DNA of 6,017 nucleotides from Archangium sp. (lineage in GTDB: Bacteria > Myxococcota > Myxococcia > Myxococcales > Myxococcaceae): positions 1-6,017 of the forward strand of contig JAEUJT010000180.1 of the NCBI GenBank assembly GCA_016793525.1, given 5' to 3'. Shown one piece after another: positions 1-6,017 of the stretch (position 1 is its first letter; each line of letters opens with the position of its first letter). Below the pieces are notes generated by a model, which saw only the letters and a program-made list of their open reading frames with translations, was not told where the DNA came from and ran no database searches. The position numbers and the translations under genes were made by a program.

Positions 1-2709
1 GCGCACCCGGGCGACGCCGACTTGTACGAGAAAGCGCAGCGCGCGCTCCGCCACGCCGGTCGAGTGGGCGACGTGATGCAGCTCCACGAGCGCTACGCCG
101 CAGCGGTTGGCGGGCCCCGCGGCGCCAAGGCGCTCCTCGCAGCCGCCGAGGTCGCCGAGCGCGAGCTCGACAATGCTCAGCGCGCATATGAATTGCGCCT
201 CGCCGCGGTCGAGGTCAGCCCCGACTCCATCGACGCGGTGCAGCTCTCGCTCGCCGAGCAGCGCCGCCGCAACGACCTGCCTGGAGTCGCCACCCAGCTC
301 CGCCGGCTCATCGAGCTGACGAATGAACCGGGCGCGGCCAATGGCCTCCGCCTCGAGCTGGCTGAAGTCGCCGAAGCGCTCGGTGACGACGTCGGCGCGA
401 GCGACGCGCTGAACGCCATTCGCCGTGCGGGCCCATCGGCCTTCGGGTACGCGCAGTCGCTCGTCGGCCTCGAGCGCGTGGCCCGTCGCGCAGGCAACGA
501 AGCCGCCGTGGCCGACGTGCAGCTCGCCGCCGCGGAGCTGTTGGCCCCCGTCGAGCGCGCACCTCGGCTCCTCGACGCCGCCCGGTCGCTCCAGCGTGCA
601 GGTGATGTGGTTCGTGCAGAGTCGGTGACCCGCGAGGCCGTCATGGCCCGCTCCACCCGCGAAGGCCTGGCGCTGCTGGTCGAGCTCGCTCGCGCTCAGC
701 AACAACCCGAGAAGACCGCGCGCGCGCTGGTCGACCTCGCCGAGGCGTCGGAAGGCGCCATGAAGGCGCGGCTGATGCTCGAGGCCGTCGACGCATGGCA
801 GGCAGCCGGCTCGACCGAGGCCGCCGTTTCGCAGCTCGAGCGCGTCCTCCGCGCAGTGCCGAATGCCCTCACGTCGGAGGAGGCTGGCGCCCGGTTCACC
901 GCGCTCGGAGCGCCCGCCCAAGCCGCCGCGGTGGCCTTCGAGCCGGCGCTTGCGTCGGGCGACGTCGACCGCGCGCTTCAGCTCGCTGAGGCGGCCAACG
1001 ACGCCGCTCGAGTCACCAAGGCCCTCGAAGCCGCCGCCGCGCAGAACCCCGATGGCGCCGCCGCCGTGCGCCTGGCTGAGCGGTTCGGTGAGCCGCTGAA
1101 CGTCGAAGGTCTGATTCGTCTGGCCCGCGCGTCCACCGGTGCCTTGGGTCAGTCGCTCTGGCGCGAGCTGCTCTTCACCCACCACCACCCCGACGCGCTC
1201 GATGCGGTGTTGGAGCGCGAGGGGCTCGAGGCCACCGTTTCGGAGGCTGTCGCTCAGCGCGATGTCGCGGCGCTGGTGGCGCTCTTCCGCCACGCCGTCG
1301 CCCTCCCGCCCGACCAACGGGAGGCCTTCCTCGTCGCCGTCGCCGAGTTGGTGCCCCAGCGCCGCCTGGCCATCTGGCGCGAGCTGGCCACGCTCCGCCA
1401 CGCCGCGGGCCGGTACCTCGAGGCCACCGAGACGCTGCTCCTGCTCGCGAAGGCCGAAGAAGACCCAAAGGCCCGCGCGGCGCTGCAGGTCGAGCGCGGA
1501 GAGATTTTCCTCCACGACCTCCACGACGCGTCGGCCGCTCGTTCGGCCTTCGAGCGCGCGCTGGTCGACGACGCCCACCAGGTCGCCGCGGTGCGCGAGC
1601 TCGTGTCGCTGTACCACCACGTCGCGCCGGAGCCCTTCGTCTCCATGGTGCAGCGCCTCACTGCGCTCACCGGCCCCGAGGGCACCGCGGAGTGGCAGCC
1701 GGCCGTCGCCGATGCGCTCCAGACGCTCGGGCGTGACCGCGAGGCCTACGACGCGCTCGGCCGCCTCGAGGAGAACGACGACCGCCTCGCCCGCCGCGCC
1801 GAATTGGCCACGCGCCTCGGCCTGGGCGGCGAAGCGCTCGTGCTGCGCGAGAAGCTCGCCGTCACGCCCGAAGCCCGAGAGAAGGTGCTGTGGGGCTACC
1901 TCGAGGCCGAGCTCGTGCCCTTCGCGGTGCGCCTCGCCACCGAGCTGCGCGAGACCCTGACCCCGGCGACGAAGCGGTTCCTCGCCGAGAAGCTGTCGGG
2001 CACCGAGCAGGGCGCGCCGTTGGCCATCGGCGTGTGGCTCGAGATGTTGCCGAGCTCGCTCAGCGACGCCGATGCGTGGACGTTGCTCGCCGAGGCCCTG
2101 CGCCGCGCTGGCCGGTCTGAAGAAGGCGCGCTGGCCGATGGCTTCGGCGCCGCGCTCTCCACCGGTTCTCGCGATTCGCTGATTCCCTTCGTGGCCCCGT
2201 CGCCGCTCGCCGTCGAGCCCGAGCGCTTCACCTCGGCGCCTGTGTCGCCTGACTGGGTGGCGGTCGACGAGTCGTCGATGCCTCGGCTCTTCGCGGCGGT
2301 GGGGCCCATGCTCGAGGCGCTGGGTCGCCCGCTCGTGCAGGTGTCGGTCGACCCCCTCGGTGGCGTCGAGGTGTGGCTCGCCAGCGACTCGCGTCTCGTG
2401 CTCGGTGCGGGTGCGCTCGCGGTCTTCGGCCCTCCCGAGCTGAGCTACGCCGTCGCGGTCGCCCTTGCGCTCGGCCCCGGCGGCGTCGCGTTGACCACGT
2501 CGGGCCCGGTGCCAGGTCTCGTCGCAGCCGCTGAGAAGGCCTTCGACGCCGTCCCCTCGTCGCTCGCCGCAGCGCGCGTGTTGACCCACTACGCCGAGAG
2601 CCTGCGCGGCGGAGACCCGCATCGCCTCGAGCCGTCCCAGGTGCTGCCGAAAGACGAAGCGTTCCGCGCGGTCGCGGCGCGGGCCCTCACTCGCCTGGCC
2701 GGCCCATGA
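1..2709 (+). CDS. Large TPR-like alpha-helical repeat protein, 5' end missing
   Basis: The frame is open from base 1, so the gene starts upstream; a TTG at base 22 could serve as a start, but the seven codons before it already read as continuous helix (ending DADLYEKAQRALRHAGR), so I treat it as internal. About 902 codons are visible. Most of the protein (to about residue 720) is Ala/Leu/Glu/Arg-rich helical hairpins like degenerate tetratricopeptide repeats, for example around residues 45-80, 190-215, 255-290 and 490-525 (GEIFLHDL, then ASAARSAFERAL). The last 170 or so residues differ: a Pro-rich linker leads to a compact, beta-containing segment (VQVSVDPLGGVEVWLA, then RLVLGAGALAVFGPPELSY) and closing helices. 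No signal peptide or membrane segment is visible in this part. No cysteine occurs in the whole visible stretch. TPR proteins usually act as protein-interaction scaffolds; the partner here is unknown. The stop overlaps the next start (ATGA), suggesting coupled translation. Coding status is certain, function is not. Confidence 0.9.
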   Translation, partial: AHPGDADLYEKAQRALRHAGRVGDVMQLHERYAAAVGGPRGAKALLAAAEVAERELDNAQRAYELRLAAVEVSPDSIDAVQLSLAEQRRRNDLPGVATQLRRLIELTNEPGAANGLRLELAEVAEALGDDVGASDALNAIRRAGPSAFGYAQSLVGLERVARRAGNEAAVADVQLAAAELLAPVERAPRLLDAARSLQRAGDVVRAESVTREAVMARSTREGLALLVELARAQQQPEKTARALVDLAEASEGAMKARLMLEAVDAWQAAGSTEAAVSQLERVLRAVPNALTSEEAGARFTALGAPAQAAAVAFEPALASGDVDRALQLAEAANDAARVTKALEAAAAQNPDGAAAVRLAERFGEPLNVEGLIRLARASTGALGQSLWRELLFTHHHPDALDAVLEREGLEATVSEAVAQRDVAALVALFRHAVALPPDQREAFLVAVAELVPQRRLAIWRELATLRHAAGRYLEATETLLLLAKAEEDPKARAALQVERGEIFLHDLHDASAARSAFERALVDDAHQVAAVRELVSLYHHVAPEPFVSMVQRLTALTGPEGTAEWQPAVADALQTLGRDREAYDALGRLEENDDRLARRAELATRLGLGGEALVLREKLAVTPEAREKVLWGYLEAELVPFAVRLATELRETLTPATKRFLAEKLSGTEQGAPLAIGVWLEMLPSSLSDADAWTLLAEALRRAGRSEEGALADGFGAALSTGSRDSLIPFVAPSPLAVEPERFTSAPVSPDWVAVDESSMPRLFAAVGPMLEALGRPLVQVSVDPLGGVEVWLASDSRLVLGAGALAVFGPPELSYAVAVALALGPGGVALTTSGPVPGLVAAAEKAFDAVPSSLAAARVLTHYAESLRGGDPHRLEPSQVLPKDEAFRAVAARALTRLAGP

Positions 2710-3269
2710 TTCGCGCGGTGCTGGTGCTGGTGTGCGCCGGCTGCGGCGCCGTGGCCACGCCTCCGGGCGCCGAGCGAATGGGCACCTACCTCATTCAAGC
2801 CACGCCCACACTGCGCGCCTGCGGGTTGGCCTCGGTGGGCTTCTCTGAGCTCTCGCTGGAGGTGACGTTCAGCCGCACCCCCGACTCCGCCACCGCGTGG
2901 ATGACGTTTCCCCTCGCGACCCGCGACGCGACGTGGAACGGCCAGCGCATCATCTCCACCGCCAGCGCCCCGCGCGCCTTCGCCGAGTGCGCCGCGTGCG
3001 GCATGGCGCTCGATGAAACCATCGACGTCGCAGTGTTGAGCGCGTCGCAGAGCGAAGCCGCTGGAGAGGTGTGCCCAGAAGACGGCTCGGTGCCCGAGGT
3101 CAACCCCGACCTGGGCGTGCTCGCGCCGGCGCCCAACACCTACGGCTACGACGGCGTGCGTGCGTGCGGCACGTTGGTGACGTCGACGCGGGTGGTCAAC
3201 GGCGAGGGCTGCCCGAGTGAATGCAACGCGTGCGTGTTGTGGTACCGACTGACCGGAGTTCGTCGATGA
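2706..3269 (+). CDS. Small cysteine-rich predicted lipoprotein, function unknown
   Basis: 187 residues, not recognised as any named family. The N-terminus is a very short hydrophobic leader ([13 protein letters not shown]) with one Arg and a lipobox-like C-A-G-C ending at Cys13, so lipid attachment after signal peptidase II cleavage is likely. The -3 residue is Cys rather than the usual Leu and the leader is only 12 residues, so this is a somewhat atypical signal. The mature part has eight further cysteines (39, 95, 98, 123, 154, 169, 173, 176), including CxxC at 95-98 and CxxxCxxC at 169-176. An even number in an exported protein suggests disulfides, although metal binding is possible. The ATG overlaps the upstream stop by four bases, no good Shine-Dalgarno sequence precedes it, and no in-frame start occurs for at least 60 bases upstream. 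Its own stop overlaps the queC start in the same way, so it sits in the middle of a coupled three-gene set. Confidence 0.82.
   Translation: MIRAVLVLVCAGCGAVATPPGAERMGTYLIQATPTLRACGLASVGFSELSLEVTFSRTPDSATAWMTFPLATRDATWNGQRIISTASAPRAFAECAACGMALDETIDVAVLSASQSEAAGEVCPEDGSVPEVNPDLGVLAPAPNTYGYDGVRACGTLVTSTRVVNGEGCPSECNACVLWYRLTGVRR
3255..3258 (+). promoter_or_regulatory. Ribosome binding site (GGAG) that fixes the queC start
   Basis: GGAG lies seven bases before the ATG at 3266, an ideal Shine-Dalgarno spacing. A longer reading of queC from the ATG at 3221 would add 15 residues ([15 protein letters not shown]) that are only the out-of-frame reading of the preceding gene and have no counterpart in QueC proteins. 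The site sits inside the end of the upstream lipoprotein gene, as expected for coupled genes. Confidence 0.75.
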
Positions 3270-3958
3270 GCGTGAAGAAGAAAGCCGTGGTGCTGCTGTC
3301 GGGTGGGCTCGATTCCACCACCGTGCTGGCGCTCGCTCAGCGCGCGGGCTTCGAGGCGGTGTGCGTGTCGGTGGCGTACGGGCAGCGTCACGCGGTGGAG
3401 CTCCAGCGCGCGGCGCAGGTGGCGAAGGCCATGGGCGTGACCGATTACCGGGTTCTCACCGTCGATCTCCGCGCCGTCGGGGGCTCGGCCCTCACCGCCG
3501 ACATCGCGGTGCCCAAACATGACGACGCCTCGCAGCTCGGCGCGGGAATCCCCGTGACCTACGTGCCCGCGCGCAACGCGCTGTTCCTGTCCCTCGCGCT
3601 GGGCGTCGCCGAGGTCGTTGGGTCGACCGACCTGTTCATCGGCGTCAATGCGGTCGACTACTCGGGCTACCCCGACTGCCGCCCGGAGTTCATTCGCGCC
3701 TTCGAGTCGATGGCCACCCTCGCCACCAAGGCTGGCGTCGAGGGCGCGCGCTTCGTCATTCACGCTCCGCTCTCCGGCATGACCAAGGCCGATGTCATTC
3801 GTGCCGGGGTCGCCGCTGGGGTCGACTACGGGCTGACGCACTCCTGCTACGACCCGGCCGCCGACGGCGCTGCGTGCGGGCGCTGCGACTCGTGCCTGCT
3901 GCGGAAGAAGGGCTTCGCTGAGGCAGGTGTGCCGGATCCGACGCGATATGTGAAATAA
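3266..3958 (+). CDS. queC: QueC, 7-cyano-7-deazaguanine (preQ0) synthase
   Basis: QueC converts 7-carboxy-7-deazaguanine to preQ0 using ATP and ammonia (EC 6.3.4.20), a cytoplasmic step in making queuosine, the modified base at the wobble position of some tRNAs. From the ATG at 3266 the protein is 230 residues, the normal family length. It shows the N-type ATP pyrophosphatase loop SGGLDSTT (12-19), YGQRHAVEL (38-46), [17 protein letters not shown] (95-111), the QueC signature [17 protein letters not shown] (126-142), and the zinc-binding cysteines Cys194, Cys204, Cys207 and Cys210 (HSCYDP, then CGRCDSC). All key residues are present, so the enzyme looks intact. The start is supported by a GGAG seven bases upstream and by the four-base ATGA overlap with the previous gene. 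No folE, queD or queE lies in the window, so the other pathway steps must be encoded elsewhere or preQ1/queuine is salvaged. Size and motifs argue against the longer QueC-like proteins of DNA modification or defence islands. Confidence 0.96.
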   Translation: MSVKKKAVVLLSGGLDSTTVLALAQRAGFEAVCVSVAYGQRHAVELQRAAQVAKAMGVTDYRVLTVDLRAVGGSALTADIAVPKHDDASQLGAGIPVTYVPARNALFLSLALGVAEVVGSTDLFIGVNAVDYSGYPDCRPEFIRAFESMATLATKAGVEGARFVIHAPLSGMTKADVIRAGVAAGVDYGLTHSCYDPAADGAACGRCDSCLLRKKGFAEAGVPDPTRYVK

Positions 3959-3994
3959 GTGCGAATATGAAATTCGTAAGCGTGGATATGAAAT
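3946..3994 (+). repeat. Short AT-rich repeat ATATGAAAT, two exact copies and one variant
   Basis: ATATGAAAT occurs exactly at 3965-3973 and 3986-3994, 21 bases apart (about two helical turns). A variant with two inserted bases, ATATGTGAAAT, is at 3946-3956, over the last codons and stop of queC. The last copy covers the first two bases of the dipeptidase ATG. The stretch 3944-3996 is about 34% GC, in sharp contrast to its surroundings. It could be a local duplication, a regulator binding site or part of a promoter. I see no convincing -35/-10 pair. Confidence 0.5.
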
Positions 3995-3996
3995 GA
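3967..3996 (+). other. Possible 9-codon leader micro-ORF ahead of the dipeptidase gene
   Basis: The frame ATG...TGA from 3967 to 3996 would encode MKFVSVDMK and stop. Its TGA overlaps the ATG of the dipeptidase gene as ATGA, the same arrangement as the two gene junctions upstream. A TAAG six bases before the last AATAT stretch is at best a weak ribosome binding site. It could be a leader peptide coupling translation, or chance in an AT-rich gap. No run of one amino acid that would suggest classical attenuation is present. Confidence 0.25.
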
Positions 3997-4592
3997 CGGC
4001 GTTTGGTGCGCTCCTCGCGTTGGTGGTGTCGGCCACGCCAGAGCCGCTGGTCGAGGTCGTCTCCGTCATTCCCGAAGCCGTCGTCGACCTTCGCTACGCC
4101 ACGCCAGACAACTTCATGAAGCGCCAGGTGTACCCAGCCGGTGCGCGGTGCCTCCTGGTTCGCGGCGTGGCGGAGCGGCTCAAGCGCGCCTCCGACGCCC
4201 TCCGTGCCCAAGGCTTTCGATTGAAGCTCTACGACTGCTACCGGCCTCACTCGGTGCAGTGGGCGCTGTGGAAGGTGATGCCGAAGCCCGGCTACGTGGC
4301 CGACCCGCGCACTGGTTCGAATCACAACCGAGGTACGGCCATCGACCTCACCCTCGTGCGCCTCGACGGCTCGGCGGTGGAGATGCCGTCGGGCTACGAC
4401 GAGTTTTCTCCCTCGGCGCATCATGGTTTCGCGGGAGGCACCGAGGCGTCGCGAAAGCACCGCGAGGTCCTCCGCGCGGCGATGGAACGTGCAGGCTTCA
4501 CGCGCAATCGCATGGAGTGGTGGCACTACGACGCGCCGTCACCGAGGTCGTTCCCCCTGCGCGACGAGCCGTTCGTGGCGCCCGCCAAGTAG
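3993..4592 (+). CDS. Exported D-alanyl-D-alanine dipeptidase, VanX/DdpX type (peptidase family M15D)
   Basis: This zinc peptidase family cleaves the dipeptide D-Ala-D-Ala. The 199-residue protein shows the family's landmarks in order: DLRYATPDNF (32-41), YDCYRP with the conserved Arg84 (80-85), the zinc motif SNHNRGTAIDLTL (109-121) with His111 and Asp118, GYDEFSP (134-140), and EWWHYD (175-180) with catalytic Glu175 and third zinc ligand His178. The spacing matches VanX, so it should be active. Residues 3-13 are hydrophobic and followed by VSA-TP, a plausible signal peptidase I site after Ala14, which points to the periplasm; the leader lacks the usual N-terminal Lys/Arg, so export is likely but not certain. 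GTGGA six bases upstream is a weak ribosome binding site. VanX itself is cytoplasmic and encoded with vanH and vanA; neither is here, so a role in peptidoglycan turnover, or in using D-Ala-D-Ala as nutrient as proposed for DdpX, is more likely than glycopeptide resistance. It follows queC by 34 bases. Confidence 0.93.
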   Translation: MTAFGALLALVVSATPEPLVEVVSVIPEAVVDLRYATPDNFMKRQVYPAGARCLLVRGVAERLKRASDALRAQGFRLKLYDCYRPHSVQWALWKVMPKPGYVADPRTGSNHNRGTAIDLTLVRLDGSAVEMPSGYDEFSPSAHHGFAGGTEASRKHREVLRAAMERAGFTRNRMEWWHYDAPSPRSFPLRDEPFVAPAK

Positions 4593-4629
4593 ACGCCGCG
4601 CCGACCGCTCGGGCCCGTCGTTCGACCGT

Positions 4630-4655
4630 TCACCGCGCCACGTCTTCAGCGGTGA
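4630..4655 (+). other. Inverted repeat (7-bp stem, 12-base loop) before the last gene
   Basis: TCACCGC (4630-4636) pairs perfectly with GCGGTGA (4649-4655), leaving a 12-base loop. No T-run follows, so it is not a standard intrinsic terminator. The right arm contains GGTGA, the only purine-rich stretch that could serve as ribosome binding site for the GTG at 4668, though the 11-base spacing is long. A structure hiding that site is possible, but such stems also arise by chance in GC-rich DNA. Confidence 0.35.
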
Positions 4656-4667
4656 GCTGGGTGTGCT

Positions 4668-5939
4668 GTGCTGCGCCCAATGCTCCAAGGACGCGCGGCG
4701 TGGCTCGTGGTGTCGGTCTTCCTGACGGGCTGCGCGAGCTGTGACCCGTACGCGCAGATCGCTCGCGACGCGAAACGGTACCCGGCCATCTCCGCGTCTC
4801 GACCACTTGGCAGCCCGTGCGGACCGAACGACAGCGCCTCGATTCGCCGCGCCGCGATGCACCCTCTCGGCCCGACCGGCATGTGGACCCGCGTGGCCGA
4901 GGTCGACCTGAGCCGCACTGTGGAGCGCGTGGAGCCACCTCCGGGCTCCTCTGTCGCGGCTGCGCTGATGCCAGTGGGGAGTGTATTCAGTGGATACATT
5001 CTGGCGCCTGCTGAAGGCTCCCTCCACGCTCGCACGTACGACGACGTCTACGGCGAGGTGTACGGCGGGTGGTCTCCGGTAGACGTCTCGCTGTCGCCCA
5101 CGCCGTTGCCGGTCTTCGTTTCGCTCGGCCGGAGCGCGTACGGCGACGGCGGGCTGAATCAGGTGCACGAGGTGTGCTGGATTCCGAAGGGCGCCGCGAT
5201 GGGCGTACTGGTGTTCTCCACCGCGCACCTCCCCGCGACTCCGCCGTTCCCCATGCGACAGCTCTACCGGCGCAACGACCTGGGCAACCGTGCGTCGTTC
5301 AACTCGCGGCTCGTCAGCCAGCTCGTCGTTGAGTTCCTTCGGGAGGGCGACGCGGCCCAGGCCCGAGCCCTGTTGGCTGATGCGGAGGTGTTGCTCACTG
5401 CGCTCCCGGGCGCAATCGATGGCAGCACTGGCGCCGCCATTCCGTCGAAAGTCTTTCACGCGCGAGAGTGGGTCGAGGTGCTGGTGGTGCAACTGGGCCT
5501 CGCCGTCGGCAGTGACGCGTTCGAGCCCATCGCCGCTCGGCTCGAGACCGTCATCGGCGGGCCGACCGCTGGCCGCTTTTGCACGGGGTGCGAGCACCAC
5601 CAGAAGCTGCTGCCGCTCTACCGGTGGGTGCACTCCGTCGCTCGAGGAGAGAAGGCTCCGGTGCCGGATCCAGCGCAGCTCGCCACGGGCTCCGTCGGGA
5701 GCGACCCGCCCGAAATCGCCCGCTTTCTCCGAGGAGAGCTCCCGTTGAAGAAGGTGCGCCACCTCGAGCCGAACGCGGCGTTCTGGAGCGGCATGAAGGC
5801 GCTCGCCGCCGACGACCGCTCCACCGCCCGCGCGTCGCTCGAGAGCTGGCTCACCGCCAACCGGGTGCTGCTCTCTGGCTTCGAGGGCGCCTCCGCGGTG
5901 GCGGTGCTCGCACCGTTGCACCACGAACCGGTGAAATAG
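4668..5939 (+). CDS. Predicted lipoprotein of unknown function with a CxxCxHH motif
   Basis: 423 residues from the GTG at 4668; an ATG at 4680 would give 419 and an equally good signal, and neither has a strong ribosome binding site (GGTGAG at 4651-4656 favours GTG weakly). An in-frame stop at 4653 excludes longer forms. The N-terminus has Arg residues, a hydrophobic run (AAWLVVSVFLTGC) and a classical lipobox LTGC with lipidated Cys22; Ala follows, so outer-membrane sorting is expected in a Gram-negative cell. Residues about 60-190 look beta-rich. Residues 205-425 look helical and resemble TPR-type hairpins (LREGDAAQARALLADAEVLL at 224-243 and a second hairpin near 365-400). Between them is FCTGCEHHQKLLPLYRW (304-320): Cys305, Cys308, His310 and His311 could bind a metal or, in part, heme (CxxCxH resembles a variant of CxxCH), but neither is established. 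I do not recognise the family. It lies 75 bases after the dipeptidase gene in the same direction. Confidence 0.85.
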   Translation: MLRPMLQGRAAWLVVSVFLTGCASCDPYAQIARDAKRYPAISASRPLGSPCGPNDSASIRRAAMHPLGPTGMWTRVAEVDLSRTVERVEPPPGSSVAAALMPVGSVFSGYILAPAEGSLHARTYDDVYGEVYGGWSPVDVSLSPTPLPVFVSLGRSAYGDGGLNQVHEVCWIPKGAAMGVLVFSTAHLPATPPFPMRQLYRRNDLGNRASFNSRLVSQLVVEFLREGDAAQARALLADAEVLLTALPGAIDGSTGAAIPSKVFHAREWVEVLVVQLGLAVGSDAFEPIAARLETVIGGPTAGRFCTGCEHHQKLLPLYRWVHSVARGEKAPVPDPAQLATGSVGSDPPEIARFLRGELPLKKVRHLEPNAAFWSGMKALAADDRSTARASLESWLTANRVLLSGFEGASAVAVLAPLHHEPVK

Positions 5940-6017
5940 CCGCGCCCTGCGCCCCAACCGACGTGCTCCGATGGGCGGACAGGGAGTCGGCTGCTTCTTC
6001 TGAAACGGCACAAAAAA
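5940..6017. other. Non-coding end of window, nothing identified
   Basis: The 78 bases after the last stop contain no convincing gene, and no hairpin followed by a T-run on the + strand. The only short frame (ATG at 5971, ending at 6003) has ten codons and no support. The window closes with six A residues, which may begin an AT-richer region before the next gene or be a T-run belonging to a - strand transcript; the visible sequence cannot decide. Confidence 0.4.

Noticed and set aside
1139..1960. A 273-codon + strand frame inside the first gene
   Set aside because: It is a +1 type shadow, rich in Ser, Arg and Pro, within a continuous TPR-like reading frame; no ribosome binding site or family match is seen.
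3221..3265. Upstream extension of queC to an earlier ATG
   Set aside because: The extra 15 residues do not resemble QueC N-termini, and the ATG at 3266 has a well-placed GGAG and an ATGA overlap with the preceding gene.
3266..3958. QueC-like protein of a DNA-modification or anti-phage island
   Set aside because: Length, zinc cysteines and the [15 protein letters not shown] signature fit ordinary QueC, and no partner genes of such systems adjoin it.
3146..4069. A 307-codon open frame on the - strand
   Set aside because: It is antisense to queC, whose motifs are complete. The product is Arg/His/Gly-rich without domain features.
4602..4628. Direct repeat CGACCG, two copies 21 bases apart, after the dipeptidase gene
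   Set aside because: A six-base GC-only repeat is expected by chance in DNA of this composition, and nothing else supports a function.
5958..5990. Possible terminator stem (CCGAC with GTCGG) after the last gene
   Set aside because: Only about five base pairs with a loop of more than 20 bases and no T-run on the + strand; not enough to call.
4539..6011. A 490-codon open frame on the - strand
   Set aside because: It lies antisense to the lipoprotein gene, which has a clear lipobox and balanced composition. The antisense product is dominated by Arg, Ala, Gly and His with no recognisable domain, as expected for a shadow frame in GC-rich DNA.

Overview
The window is GC-rich (roughly 70% by eye), with strongly G/C-biased third codon positions that open long spurious frames on both strands. 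All genes I can support lie on the + strand and are tightly packed. The mix of a very long TPR-like protein, cysteine-rich lipoproteins without an obvious family, and a secreted cell-wall peptidase suggests a GC-rich Gram-negative bacterium. A member of the Myxococcota (myxobacteria) fits best, but this is inferred from gene style and base composition; no phylogenetic marker settles it.

Layout: (1) 1-2709 is the 3' part of a large alpha-helical, TPR-like repeat protein whose start lies outside the window. (2) 2706-3269 is a small predicted lipoprotein with many cysteines, overlapping gene 1 by four bases (ATGA). (3) 3266-3958 is queC, the 7-cyano-7-deazaguanine (preQ0) synthase of the queuosine pathway, overlapping gene 2 by four bases with a clear GGAG ribosome binding site. 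(4) 3959-3992 is a very short AT-rich gap containing a 9-bp repeat and a possible 9-codon micro-ORF. (5) 3993-4592 is an exported VanX/DdpX-type D-Ala-D-Ala dipeptidase. (6) 4593-4667 is a short gap with a perfect 7-bp stem. (7) 4668-5939 is a second predicted lipoprotein, about 420 residues, of unknown function. Positions 5940-6017 hold no gene or convincing terminator that I can see; the window ends in an A-run.

Genes 1-3 are joined by two successive four-base stop/start overlaps, so they are almost certainly one transcript with translational coupling. Genes 4 and 5 follow in the same direction after 34 and 75 bases and could belong to the same transcript or have their own promoters. The functions do not form an obvious pathway: QueC acts on a cytoplasmic tRNA-modification precursor, while the dipeptidase and the two lipoproteins belong to the cell envelope. 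No other queuosine genes (folE, queD, queE) and no vanH/vanA-like ligase genes are present. I found no strong evidence of a new defence system, mobile element, CRISPR array or RNA gene. The most unusual points are the AT-rich repeat and micro-ORF at the dipeptidase start and the two unassigned cysteine-containing lipoproteins.
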